Notes: generated by a model from the sequence alone, not told the origin. A DNA stretch of 12,902 nucleotides from Pseudomonadota bacterium (GCA_005788935.1 SYAK01000292.1:1-12902); one strand, 5' to 3'. Counted from the stretch's first letter, positions 1 through 8,118 are shown. Translations and numbers: made by a program.

Positions 1-2625
1 CTTGGGCTTCTTCCCGCCCTCGGGCTTCGCGCCGGCCTCGGTCTTGCCGTCTGCGGCGGCCGCCTTCTTTGCGCGCTTGCGGGCGTTCGCCGCCTCGCGG
101 ACCTTGCGCTCGGCCTCGGCGTCGGCCTTCGCGGCGGCTGCGTCTGGCTTGTAGTCGTGGGGTGCCGACCGGCCCGCGTTGCGCCACTCGTCGACGACCT
201 TGGACGCGGTCAGCGGCACCCAGCGTGGGCGCAGCAGCTCGTGTCCCCAGCGGCGGCTCTCGCGGATGGGGGTGTTGCCGTTCATCGCGGCGAGGTCGTA
301 GCCGTAGATGTCGGTGTAGAAGACAGGCCGCCCGTCTGACCGAAGATCGACCGTCATGTATTCGGTCACGAGGTTGATGGGGGCCTTGAGATCGAACGGC
401 ATTTGTCCCGAGCTCTTCAGCGAGCGCGTGACCTGGTCCTCGTCGAAGCCGGCCTTCAGGAGGACGAAGCGGGCAAAGTCGACGGCCTGATCGACGCGCA
501 TGCAGCCGTGGGAGAAGTCGCGGCGGCGCTCCTTGAAGAGGTGGCGCTTGTCGGTGTCGTGCAGATAGACGGCATTGGATTCCTCGAGCAGGAACTTCAC
601 CTTGCCGAGCACGTTCGTGTCGCCCGAGCCCTGGATAAAGACCTCGGTGCCGTCGGGCAGCCGCATCTTCTTGATCTTCTGCTTGTCGAGATAGCCGGGG
701 TCCTTCGCGACGCTCGACTTGAGCTCGCCCTCCTCGACACGCTTCGGCAGGATCCAGGTCGGGTTCACGATGACCTGATAGAGGCGCGTCGCGAAGACCC
801 CCGTGCGGTTGATGTGGCCCTGCACGAGGCGGGCCTTGTCGTCGTCGAGGCGGTTCGTGCCGACGATGACGCGCTGCTGCCGCGTCGCCTTCATCGCCTC
901 GTAGACCGTCAGCGTGAAGGCTGGGATGTTGACGCGGATGAAGTAGTCCGTGAAGTGGTCGCGCGGGCTCTCGCGCATGCGCTGCAGCGTGATCTCGAAC
1001 TGCTTGACGCGGCGCGCGAGTGGGACGATCAGGGACGTGATCGTGACCTCGCCGATCGTCGCCTCGGGCTCGAGATCGTGTTCGTCCTGATAGCGGCGAA
1101 GGGCCTCCCAGGCCGGCCCCGCGAGGACGCCGTCGACCGGACCGTCGTAGTAGCCCTCGCACGCGAGGCGCTGTTGCAGCTTCTCGACCGTCTCGCCCTT
1201 CTGGTTCTCCCGGAAGCGCGCGCTCTCGGGCAGTTCGACGCAGCGCGCGTCAGCCGCGTAGCCTCGGTAGCGGCCGAGCAGGTCGCGCATCGGTTCGTAG
1301 ACGGGATGGCGGGGGTCGAGCTCGGCGAGCGGGTCCGGTCCACCGGAAGATGCAATGACCGTATCAAAGAGCGCCTTGATGTCGGCCTCGTCGCGCTCCA
1401 TCGCGTTGTCGTCCTGACGCAGCACGTGCGGGTGGGCCACGCGGATGAAGCGGAAGTCGAGGGCGAGCTGGAGGAGCGCCTTGAAGAACCGTGTGTCGCC
1501 GACCGCGTCCGTGGCGAGCGGTGCGGTGCCCTTGTCGGCCGCGAGGCGCTGGGCCACGGCGCTGATGACCTCGGGGGTCAGGTCCGAAGGAGCTGCCCCG
1601 AGGCGCGGCCGGAGCTCCTCCGCGGAGAGCTCGGGCGAGGTCAGGATGGCCTCGGCGAAGGCGGCGCCCGGGCTGGCGTTCGGGTCGGATGGCGGCACCG
1701 CGTCGAGCGCGCCAGCGAGCTGCTCGAGGGCGGGCAGATCGTAGGCGTCGGCCTTCAGCCCGTGCGTGTCGAGTTCGCGGACGCGGCTGACGACGGCCTG
1801 CGCGACAGGCGTCGCACGGCCCTGGCGCACGAAGCGGCCGAGCCCGTGCTTGCGGTGGAAGCTGCGGGCGAGGGCGATGCGGTTCTTCGCGCGCCCGAAG
1901 ACCTGTTCGTAGGCGGCCTCGAGGCCCTTGGGCGGCGATGCTGCCTCGTCAGCGACGTGAAGCGAGCCATGGGCCGTGACGAGCGCTGTCAGCACCGCCT
2001 CGTGCTGCGTCGGGTCAAGTTGTCCCGAGACAGGCGGTCGCGAGGCCGTCGTCGCGTCGGCTGTCGCACCGGGAGCGGCCGGGGTTGGGGCAGGTGTCGG
2101 CGAGGCGGCGGCGAGAGGGCCCGCGTCGGCGCCTGGCTCAGGCGTTGGGCTGACCGCGGCGTCGGGGCGCAGCGCGCCGATGATGAACCACGTCGTGACA
2201 CCGACCACCGCGCCCGCGAGCCCCGTGCCCGCGATGAGGAGGCTGCCCGGGCCCGACGCGGTGCGAGCCCCGACACCGGGATGACGGGCGCGCACGAGGT
2301 TCAGGTCGAGCACGGGGCGGGCGCTCTGGTGGGTCGCGGGCGTCGCGGGGGCGCCTGGCGGCTCGTCCTCGAACGGTGATGCGGGGGTGGTCTCGGTCGG
2401 CACGACAAGCACGGGCCGCTCGGGACGCCCCGCGAGGCGGGTCGACGGGGGTGGCTCGGCTGGCGGCGGTTCGTCGCGCGACTGCGGCCGGCTCGTTCTC
2501 GGCGGGGCCTCGGGGGCGGTGGGCGCCGACGGGGTCGTGGCCACAGGCGGAGCAGGAGGCGCGCCGACCGGGGCCGGCGCGGCGGCATCGCTCGGGGCGG
2601 TTCCGGACGGATCGGGTGCGGCCAT
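1..2625 (-). CDS. YcbB/LdtD-type L,D-transpeptidase with peptidoglycan-binding domain (3' end outside window)
   Basis: Likely forms 3-3 (meso-DAP to meso-DAP) crosslinks in periplasmic peptidoglycan. The frame is open for 875 codons from ATG 2625 to the window edge, so the C-terminus is missing. Seen in order: a Pro/Ala/Thr-rich head (1-127); one membrane segment (about 129-152); a second Pro/Ala linker; a helical scaffold (about 210-460) with YcbB-like pieces HGLKADAYDL at 288 and ALDFRFIRV near 390; a PG_binding_1 domain (about 478-550, EKLQQRLACEGYYDGPVDG); a YkuD catalytic domain (about 560-725) with IVNPTWILP, YLHD (His689) and SHGCMRV (catalytic Cys708, His706, Arg710); and a Lys/Ala-rich tail. 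It lies 90 bp after gspN on the same strand, so it may be co-transcribed. No clear ribosome site precedes ATG 2625. An in-frame GTG at 2655, behind GGAAAG, would add 10 residues, and an in-frame TGA at 2671-2673 sets the upstream limit. The family call is firm from the motifs; a role in secretion is only inferred from position. Confidence 0.88.
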   Translation of the reverse strand, partial: MAAPDPSGTAPSDAAAPAPVGAPPAPPVATTPSAPTAPEAPPRTSRPQSRDEPPPAEPPPSTRLAGRPERPVLVVPTETTPASPFEDEPPGAPATPATHQSARPVLDLNLVRARHPGVGARTASGPGSLLIAGTGLAGAVVGVTTWFIIGALRPDAAVSPTPEPGADAGPLAAASPTPAPTPAAPGATADATTASRPPVSGQLDPTQHEAVLTALVTAHGSLHVADEAASPPKGLEAAYEQVFGRAKNRIALARSFHRKHGLGRFVRQGRATPVAQAVVSRVRELDTHGLKADAYDLPALEQLAGALDAVPPSDPNASPGAAFAEAILTSPELSAEELRPRLGAAPSDLTPEVISAVAQRLAADKGTAPLATDAVGDTRFFKALLQLALDFRFIRVAHPHVLRQDDNAMERDEADIKALFDTVIASSGGPDPLAELDPRHPVYEPMRDLLGRYRGYAADARCVELPESARFRENQKGETVEKLQQRLACEGYYDGPVDGVLAGPAWEALRRYQDEHDLEPEATIGEVTITSLIVPLARRVKQFEITLQRMRESPRDHFTDYFIRVNIPAFTLTVYEAMKATRQQRVIVGTNRLDDDKARLVQGHINRTGVFATRLYQVIVNPTWILPKRVEEGELKSSVAKDPGYLDKQKIKKMRLPDGTEVFIQGSGDTNVLGKVKFLLEESNAVYLHDTDKRHLFKERRRDFSHGCMRVDQAVDFARFVLLKAGFDEDQVTRSLKSSGQMPFDLKAPINLVTEYMTVDLRSDGRPVFYTDIYGYDLAAMNGNTPIRESRRWGHELLRPRWVPLTASKVVDEWRNAGRSAPHDYKPDAAAAKADAEAERKVREAANARKRAKKAAAADGKTEAGAKPEGGKKPK

Positions 2626-2715
2626 GGCACGTGCTGAACACGGGGCGGGCGGCACGTCAACTTTCCGCTGTCACGCGCGACCGCGAGGGGGATCCTTCCG
2701 CGTTCGGTCCGGGCG
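2626..2715 (-). other. 90-bp gap between gspN and the L,D-transpeptidase gene
   Basis: This gap separates the gspN stop (TAG, 2716-2718) from the transpeptidase ATG. I see no hairpin followed by a T-run, so no intrinsic terminator is supported. A TTGACG hexamer (minus strand, 2655-2660) resembles a -35 box, but no convincing -10 lies at the right distance ahead of the start, and it may equally be part of an upstream GTG start context. The gap could hold a weak promoter or simply be read through. Confidence 0.4.
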
Positions 2716-4203
2716 CTACTCGTGACCTGGTTCGTCGGGCATCAGACCGGGGTCGTCGGGCATCAGGCCGGGGTCTTCCGAGCCGCCACCGGGCTCCTCG
2801 CCCGGGGCGTCGGGTTCGGGCTCGGGCTCGGGGCTGGCCTCTGGGGCCGACGGCGTCGTCGCCATCGCCGGTGTCCCTCCGGGGCTTGTCGGGAAGGTCG
2901 GTCGCCCGGGCGAGATGCTGCCGCGCAGGCCGCCGCTCATCGGTGACGTCGGGACCGGACGGCCACCTCCGACGGCGGGGCGATTGATAGCCGGGCGCGG
3001 GCCGCTGCGGGCCGAAGCGGGTTCCGGCTTTGCGGCCGTGCCCTCGGCCTCGCCGTCACCCTCGGACGCGTCGACGTTCATGCGGCGGTTGCCGCCACCG
3101 CCGCTGCCGCCAGCGCGGACGCGCGGCTTCTCGGTGGTGATGGTCGGCTTGGCGAGCGGCCCGGACAGCGTCAGCCCGAACTGCCCGTCGGCCACGTGCC
3201 CCTTGCGCGTGAGGTCCTCGAGGATGAGCTTCAGCGCGCCGTTGGGGCGGACCTTCTTGCCGGGCGCCTTCGGGTCGTCGACCTCCTTCCCGATGAAGGC
3301 CTCGTCGATGAGGATGGCGAAGTGCGCCCGCAGCGCGGCTTGCGCCATCGAACGGCCGGGCGGGAAGGTGATGGCCGCGCGCTGGCCGATGGCCATCTGC
3401 AGGTCCGGTCCGGTCGTCGAGACCTCCTCGAGATGAATGACGGTGGCGTTGCTCGTCTGCCGCCGCTTGTCGGTCTCGCCTGCGCCCGCGCCGGCCTTGC
3501 CGTCACCAGCCCGGGCCTTCAGCGTGACAAGGCCGAGGCTTACATCCGTGAGAGCCTGGCGCATCTGGTTGCGCTCGACAACGGGGTCGTCGATGCGTGT
3601 GTCGGCGATGGCGAGCTCGATGGTCCCGGAGAGCCCGCCGAGATCCGGCGTCAGCTTGCCCTCGGGCGAGCTGACGGGCACCTGGAGGTCGATGGAGCCC
3701 GACAGGACGCCGCGCACGTCGAAGCCGGTCGTGGCGGCGAAGAGGCGCTCGGAGCCGAGGCTCACGTCGCTGATGCTCGCGACGCGCAGCTCGGCCATCC
3801 CCTCCTTCGGGATGATGAGGCGCCCGCCCTCGAGGCGCCCGCCCATGAGCTCGCCCTCGAAGGTGGCGTCGACCTCGCCGCCGAGCAACCCGCCGAGCGA
3901 GGCCTCGACCGAGAGGCGCTCGGCCTGCAGGATGCGCCCGACCATGCGGTCCTTGCCAGGGGTGTCGGTCTTCAGCGCCACGTCCTTGAAGGCGATTTCG
4001 ACCTCCTCGAGCTCGATCCCGCCCGGGATGAGACCGAGCAGGCTCAGCTCGCCGATCTTCACGTCGGTCGCGCCGAGCGCCTCGGACATGCGCACCTCGA
4101 CCATGCGCGCGAGCGCCCCGGTCGGAAACGTCAGCCGCACGCACAGGAGGAGGAGAACCAGGAACGCGAGCGACCAGCCCGCGACGCGGAGGGCACGCTG
4201 CAT
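2716..4203 (-). CDS. gspN: type II secretion system protein GspN
   Basis: Accessory inner-membrane protein of T2SS clusters, with one N-terminal anchor and a periplasmic body; its exact role is not settled for the family. The 495-residue product has a membrane segment at 8-23, then repetitive beta-rich, AsmA-like sequence (about 25-360) with GELSLLGLIPGGIELEEVEI at 51-70 and a closing LTLSGPLAKP (345-354), both in keeping with GspN. After 360 comes a low-complexity tail of about 135 residues: Gly-rich, then Pro/Ser/Gly-rich, then PEPEPEP, ending in tandem DPGLMPD units. The chosen ATG overlaps the gspM stop (TGATG), and GGGAG (4211-4215) sits 7 nt upstream. A GTG one codon earlier (4206) is also possible. 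It closes the T2SS block, downstream of gspL-gspM as usual. Family assignment is good but not certain; the tail is unusual. Confidence 0.82.
   Translation of the reverse strand: MQRALRVAGWSLAFLVLLLLCVRLTFPTGALARMVEVRMSEALGATDVKIGELSLLGLIPGGIELEEVEIAFKDVALKTDTPGKDRMVGRILQAERLSVEASLGGLLGGEVDATFEGELMGGRLEGGRLIIPKEGMAELRVASISDVSLGSERLFAATTGFDVRGVLSGSIDLQVPVSSPEGKLTPDLGGLSGTIELAIADTRIDDPVVERNQMRQALTDVSLGLVTLKARAGDGKAGAGAGETDKRRQTSNATVIHLEEVSTTGPDLQMAIGQRAAITFPPGRSMAQAALRAHFAILIDEAFIGKEVDDPKAPGKKVRPNGALKLILEDLTRKGHVADGQFGLTLSGPLAKPTITTEKPRVRAGGSGGGGNRRMNVDASEGDGEAEGTAAKPEPASARSGPRPAINRPAVGGGRPVPTSPMSGGLRGSISPGRPTFPTSPGGTPAMATTPSAPEASPEPEPEPDAPGEEPGGGSEDPGLMPDDPGLMPDEPGHE
2732..2773 (-). repeat. tandem 21-bp repeat in the 3' end of gspN
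   Basis: Two adjacent 21-bp units (2732-2752 and 2753-2773) differ at a single base. They encode two consecutive copies of an acidic heptapeptide (DPGLMPD followed by DPGLMPD/E) at residues 477-490 of GspN. The unit length is a multiple of three, so copy-number change would keep frame. Confidence 0.9.
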
Positions 4204-4868
4204 CACTTGTCTCCCGGCGAGGCGTCCTCGGTGGCCGACTCCGGCACGTGGTAGAAGGTCGAGATGACGACCCGCGTGCTGCGCCCAGCGACCTTGATGT
4301 CGCGCGGGTCGCGCTCGACGCGCAGCTCTGTCACGAACAGCCCTTCGGGGAGCTCCTCGATGCGCTCGAGGAACTGGTAGAGCGCTGTCAGCGGGACGCC
4401 CTCGGAGAGCTTCACCTCCTGATCGTTCTGGAAGTAGCCCTCGGTCGCCTGGCGCGCGGCGTTCGGCCGGGGCTTGCCTCCAAGGTTCAGCTGCCGCACC
4501 TTGGAGGCGGCGTACTCAAGGTATTCCTTCAGGACCCGCGGCGTCGGAGTGCCATCGGGTGGGGTGAAGGTCACCTGCGCCGCGACTCCCGCGATGGCGG
4601 TCGTGAGGTTGAGCTCCTTGCGCGCGCGAGCCGCCTCGCGGTTGGCGACGAAGCGCTTGCGGGCCTCCATGAAGGTCGTCGTGTTGGCGTAGAGCTTGCG
4701 GAGCCCCGCCTGCCCCTCGGAGATGCTCGCCTCGAGGGCGCTGACGCGGCTCGAGAAGCTGTACTGCAGGAAGCCGAGCCCGAGGACGAGCACGAGGCCG
4801 ACCATCAGGCTGACTAGGACGCGCTCGCGTGGTGAGAGGCGGGCGAAGGCCTGAGTGAGGTTACGCAT
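4203..4868 (-). CDS. gspM: type II secretion system protein GspM
   Basis: Bitopic inner-membrane protein that partners GspL and stabilises the platform under the pseudopilus. The 221-residue product starts with a short cytoplasmic stretch carrying the GspM hallmark LSPRERVLV (11-19), followed by a membrane helix (about 17-36), a coiled-coil-prone segment (40-95) and a periplasmic domain (about 100-210) with alternating strands and helices such as VPLTALYQFLERIEELP (158-174), as in the ferredoxin-like fold of GspM/PilO. The length is slightly above the common 150-180. The start is set by TGATG overlap with the gspL stop and by GAGGAG (4877-4882) 8 nt upstream. It sits between gspL and gspN, its usual place. 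Confidence 0.9.
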   Translation of the reverse strand: MRNLTQAFARLSPRERVLVSLMVGLVLVLGLGFLQYSFSSRVSALEASISEGQAGLRKLYANTTTFMEARKRFVANREAARARKELNLTTAIAGVAAQVTFTPPDGTPTPRVLKEYLEYAASKVRQLNLGGKPRPNAARQATEGYFQNDQEVKLSEGVPLTALYQFLERIEELPEGLFVTELRVERDPRDIKVAGRSTRVVISTFYHVPESATEDASPGDK

Positions 4869-6649
4869 CAGGGCTTCTCCTCGGCGGTCTTGCCACCCGC
4901 GGACGCGCCTGCCGTGCGCTCGGCCGCCGCGGGGGCGCACTTCAGCTCGGCCTTGAGCGTGAAGTCGCGCCAGTTCGGGCGCTCGCGGTTCGACGTCGCC
5001 TTCGTGTCCTGGCGCTCGACGGACTTGAAGCACGGGACCTCGGCGAGCTTGGCCTTGAAGGCCTCGATGACGTCGATGTCGAAGGCGGTGCCCATGATCG
5101 TCACGCTCTTGCCGTCGGTGTTGAAGGCCTGCAGCTCGAGTTGCTTCAGCTCGGTGATGGGCTGAGTGCCAGGCTGCGCGACCCCGTCGTCGTCGAACAT
5201 GTCGTCGGGCAGCAGGCCCTCGTTGACCTCATGCTGAACGCGGGTGACGGTGTAGAACGCATTGAAGGCCGTCATGCCGGGATAGAGGTCGCGGGTCTCG
5301 TCGGCTGGAGGTGCGTCGACGAGCTCGGTCGCGATGCGGAAGCGGTCCCGGATCTCCGCCTGGTCTGCGGCGAAGCCCGGCTCGCCGAGCATGAAGCCCA
5401 TGTGCTCCTCGAGGCGCGCGCCGAGCAGCGCCTCCTGGTCTTCGAGGGTCCCGATGAGCACCCACTGGCGCACGAAGTTCAGCACGAGCAGCAGCCCGAG
5501 GAAGGCGGCGATCCAGCCAGCCTTGGCCCGGATGGCCTCGAAGTCCGAACCGTAGCTGAACTCGCCTGTCCGCAGGTTGACGCGGTGGGCGTCGTCGGCC
5601 TCGAGTGGCTCGAGCGCGAGCGCGGCCGCGAGCGCACCCGAGCATGACGCCGCCGGGTTCGAGGCGACGTCCGCGCCCCACAGGCTGTCGTTTCCATGTG
5701 GCGTCGCGCGCTCGGCCGGGATGCCGAGGGCGTCGCTCAGGACCTCGGGCAGGCCTTCGAGGGCCGCGCCGCCACCGATGAGGGTCGCGGCCCGAATCGG
5801 CAACCCCACGCGCGTCGCGAGCGCGTCCACCGACACCCGAAGATCGCGCAGCAGCGGCTCGAGGGCCGCCTGAACGATGGCCGAGGCCTTCAGCACCTGT
5901 TCGTCGGTCTCCCCTTCGAGGGCCTCGGGGTCCGCGGTCACCGATTGGTGCTTCCACGCCTCGGCGTCGGCGAACGCGAGGCCGAGGTCGCGCGCGAGGG
6001 CCTGCGTCAGCTGAAAGCCGCCGCGGGCGATGGTGCGGAACGCGACGAGGCGCCCGTCGCGCACGACCGTGGCCGTCGTGGCGCGGTGACCGAGGTCGAT
6101 CAGCACATCGGCCCGTGGCGCCCCATCCGGGCTCGGGCGGGCGGCCGGGTCGAGGTGCGGGGCCACGTTCTCGACGGCCGCGGCCGCGAGTGTCACGGTG
6201 CGCGGGTCGACCCCGGCGGCCTTGGCGCGGTTGATGAAATCGCGCAGCTGCCCACGGTCGATGGCGGCGCAGAGGAGCTGGACGCCAGCCTCCTTGCGCC
6301 CGACGACCTGATAGTCGTGGCTCAGCTGGTCGAGCGGGCGCGGGATGAGCGCCTCGAGCTGGAAGGGGAGGACCTGCGCGATGCGCTTCGGGTCGGAGAA
6401 GGGTAGCTCGAGTTCGCGCGTGAGGACCTGGGCCCCAGGCACCGCCGAGGCGACCGTGTCGTATTCAAGGCCCTCGAGGAGCGCCTGTACGGCCGGTCTT
6501 AGCCCGTCCGCGAGCGGCGCGCCGGCGGCATCGACGGGCAGGTGGTGTTCGCGGAAGGCGACCACCGAGGTCTTGCGGAGGCTCGACTCGACCACGGTGG
6601 CCTTGACGGACCACGCGCCGATGTCGAGACCGAGGATGCGTTGGGCCAT
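4868..6649 (-). CDS. gspL: type II secretion system protein GspL (PilM-like actin fold plus PilN-like periplasmic domain)
   Basis: Links the cytoplasmic ATPase GspE to the membrane platform. The 593-residue product is bitopic. The cytoplasmic half (1-375) has an actin/FtsA/PilM-like fold: phosphate-1 motif LGLDIGAWSVK (6-16), phosphate-2 motif VLIDLGHRATT (182-192) and adenosine-loop motif LIGGGAAL (290-297). A VNLRTGEF stretch (357-364) matches the NL..G motif found before the membrane helix in GspL and resembles the PilN tail that binds PilM. The membrane helix is at 378-400, then a coiled-coil region and a periplasmic alpha/beta domain (about 495-572), and an Ala/Glu/Lys-rich end. At 593 residues it exceeds the 380-400 typical of proteobacterial GspL. 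The start follows the gspK stop by 10 nt with only a weak ribosome site; the MAQRILGLDIG beginning fits the fold. Confidence 0.9.
   Translation of the reverse strand: MAQRILGLDIGAWSVKATVVESSLRKTSVVAFREHHLPVDAAGAPLADGLRPAVQALLEGLEYDTVASAVPGAQVLTRELELPFSDPKRIAQVLPFQLEALIPRPLDQLSHDYQVVGRKEAGVQLLCAAIDRGQLRDFINRAKAAGVDPRTVTLAAAAVENVAPHLDPAARPSPDGAPRADVLIDLGHRATTATVVRDGRLVAFRTIARGGFQLTQALARDLGLAFADAEAWKHQSVTADPEALEGETDEQVLKASAIVQAALEPLLRDLRVSVDALATRVGLPIRAATLIGGGAALEGLPEVLSDALGIPAERATPHGNDSLWGADVASNPAASCSGALAAALALEPLEADDAHRVNLRTGEFSYGSDFEAIRAKAGWIAAFLGLLLVLNFVRQWVLIGTLEDQEALLGARLEEHMGFMLGEPGFAADQAEIRDRFRIATELVDAPPADETRDLYPGMTAFNAFYTVTRVQHEVNEGLLPDDMFDDDGVAQPGTQPITELKQLELQAFNTDGKSVTIMGTAFDIDVIEAFKAKLAEVPCFKSVERQDTKATSNRERPNWRDFTLKAELKCAPAAAERTAGASAGGKTAEEKP
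4877..4882 (-). promoter_or_regulatory. ribosome binding site of gspM
   Basis: GAGGAG on the minus strand, 8 nt before the gspM ATG. It supports starting gspM at 4868, where the ATG overlaps the gspL stop, rather than at an upstream codon inside gspL. Confidence 0.75.
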
Positions 6650-6659
6650 GCGAGACTCG

Positions 6660-8069
6660 CTACTCGTAGTGGTAGTGGACGAGCGCCCCGGAGGCGGTGT
6701 CGACGATGGTCACCATCTTGCGCCGGGAGTCTGCATATACCCCCTCGGCCTCGATTCGTACCATCTTCGTGCGCACGCCGAGCTGTTGATTTACGAGGTT
6801 GGCGTTGATCGGGAACTGCACCGCGGCGCCCATGGCCGCTGGGAGCTCCTGAAAGAACTGGGTGAAGCGCGACATCGACGTGAACGGCGTCGAGTAGACC
6901 TGCTTCTTCAGGTTGCGGCAACTCTCGAGGGCCACGAGGGCCTGATCCATCGCCGAGAGCCCGGTCGGACCTGGCTGGAAGCACACGAGGGCGCGGGCCG
7001 TGTTGTCGGGGATCGACTGGCAGAGGATGCCTTTCAGGACGGCGAGGTCCGCGTCGTTGACGTTGACCTTTTCAGTACCAAAGACCGTCAGCTTGTCGCG
7101 CACGCGGCAAAAGACGTCCGGGCTCATCCCCTCGACGAGCTGCAGCTCGCCGACCGTGTCCATGCGCGCGTTCTTGCTCTTGTAGCCGTAGCGCCCGTAG
7201 TCGGGCTCGGAGCCGCCGCTGACCGTGAAATTGCCCTGCGGGTCGAGGTCGCTCTTCGACTCGTCGGCGTCGGTCCAGTCGATGACGTTGAGGATGAGGT
7301 CGGTGATGGCGTCCTCGGACTTGAAGAAGCCCTGCGTCACCATCGGCTGCAGCAGGCCCGCGAGCTGGATGTAGAGCTGCCCGGCGTTCCGCTGCTGGCC
7401 CTGCTGCTGCTGGTTCGCGGCCGTCATCGGGTCAAGCGGCGTCGCGGGGGCCATCGGCATGCCCGGTGTCCCGCCCGCGGTCGCCGTGGCCGTGGTGATG
7501 ACGTCGGTCGCGGCGCGGTTCAGGCTGACGCGGGCGTCCTCGGCCGTGACCTTGCAGGTGAAGGCGGGCTTGTCCGGGTTCTTGCTCGGCGCGCCCACGG
7601 CGGGCTCGGACGAGAAATCGATCAGCTGGGTTCCGAAGAATTCCGCCTTGCCGGTCGCGAAGATGTTCACGAAGTCGCACGCGCGCTGCCACACCTCGAT
7701 GTTGGCGGACGCGCCGCGCCCCATGAGCTGCATGAACTGCTGCATCTGCGGGAAGTTGCGCTTGGCATTGACGGCGAGCAGCGCGATGCGCGTCGCGGAA
7801 CGGGCGTTGAAGTAGGCCTGGGTGGAGGCCTTCAGGTTCCCCGTCATCCAGAGGTTCGCGCGCGTGTTGTAGGTGAACTGGACCGAGAGGCTCGCGAGGA
7901 TCGCGGTGACCACGACCGTCAGCAGCAGCGCCATGCCGCGGGCCTTCCCCGACCGCGTCTGGCCACGGCACGCCTCGGCGACGGCCTCCCGGGCGAGCGT
8001 TATCGCCCTGGGCACGGAGCCGTCGTGAGCTGGCGTCGGGCGCCTTTCGGTCGGGAGGGGGTGCTGCAT
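6660..8069 (-). CDS. gspK: type II secretion system minor pseudopilin GspK
   Basis: Largest minor pseudopilin, which caps the pseudopilus tip with GspI and GspJ. The 469-residue product has a type III (prepilin) signal: cleavage after KARG (42-45), then MALLLTVVVTAILASLSVQF (46-65). Position +5 is Leu rather than Glu, the known GspK peculiarity. The mature part carries T2SSK features: LILNVIDWTDADE (258-270), YGYKSKNARMDTVGELQLV (294-312) and VFGTEKVNVNDADLAVL (329-345). A Pro/Thr/Gln-rich insert spans about 190-228. The ATG at 8069 has an in-frame TGA three codons upstream, so it is the first possible start. The resulting 45-residue leader is long, and an in-frame GTG at 8015 (residue 19) would shorten it. 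It follows gspJ by 49 nt and precedes gspL by 10 nt. GspK is certain; the exact start is less so. Confidence 0.92.
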   Translation of the reverse strand: MQHPLPTERRPTPAHDGSVPRAITLAREAVAEACRGQTRSGKARGMALLLTVVVTAILASLSVQFTYNTRANLWMTGNLKASTQAYFNARSATRIALLAVNAKRNFPQMQQFMQLMGRGASANIEVWQRACDFVNIFATGKAEFFGTQLIDFSSEPAVGAPSKNPDKPAFTCKVTAEDARVSLNRAATDVITTATATAGGTPGMPMAPATPLDPMTAANQQQQGQQRNAGQLYIQLAGLLQPMVTQGFFKSEDAITDLILNVIDWTDADESKSDLDPQGNFTVSGGSEPDYGRYGYKSKNARMDTVGELQLVEGMSPDVFCRVRDKLTVFGTEKVNVNDADLAVLKGILCQSIPDNTARALVCFQPGPTGLSAMDQALVALESCRNLKKQVYSTPFTSMSRFTQFFQELPAAMGAAVQFPINANLVNQQLGVRTKMVRIEAEGVYADSRRKMVTIVDTASGALVHYHYE

Positions 8070-8118
8070 CGCGTGTCAGGGACCCTCGAAATCCATGGGT
8101 TTGCGTGGCAAAGCTGGT

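Noticed and set aside
403..2379. Long plus-strand open frame of 658 codons
   Set aside because: It is antisense to the L,D-transpeptidase, whose catalytic, PG-binding and YcbB motifs are continuous on the minus strand. Its translation is dominated by Leu, Val, Arg, Asp and Glu without motifs, typical of a high-GC shadow frame.
2640..2680. Possible promoter for the L,D-transpeptidase (TTGACG)
   Set aside because: No acceptable -10 hexamer at a normal spacing before the start; one hexamer in GC-rich DNA is weak evidence.
4203..5033. Longer version of GspM beginning inside gspL
   Set aside because: The extension is Arg/Gly-rich shadow sequence. The ATG at 4868 has GAGGAG 8 nt upstream and leads directly to the GspM N-terminal motif.
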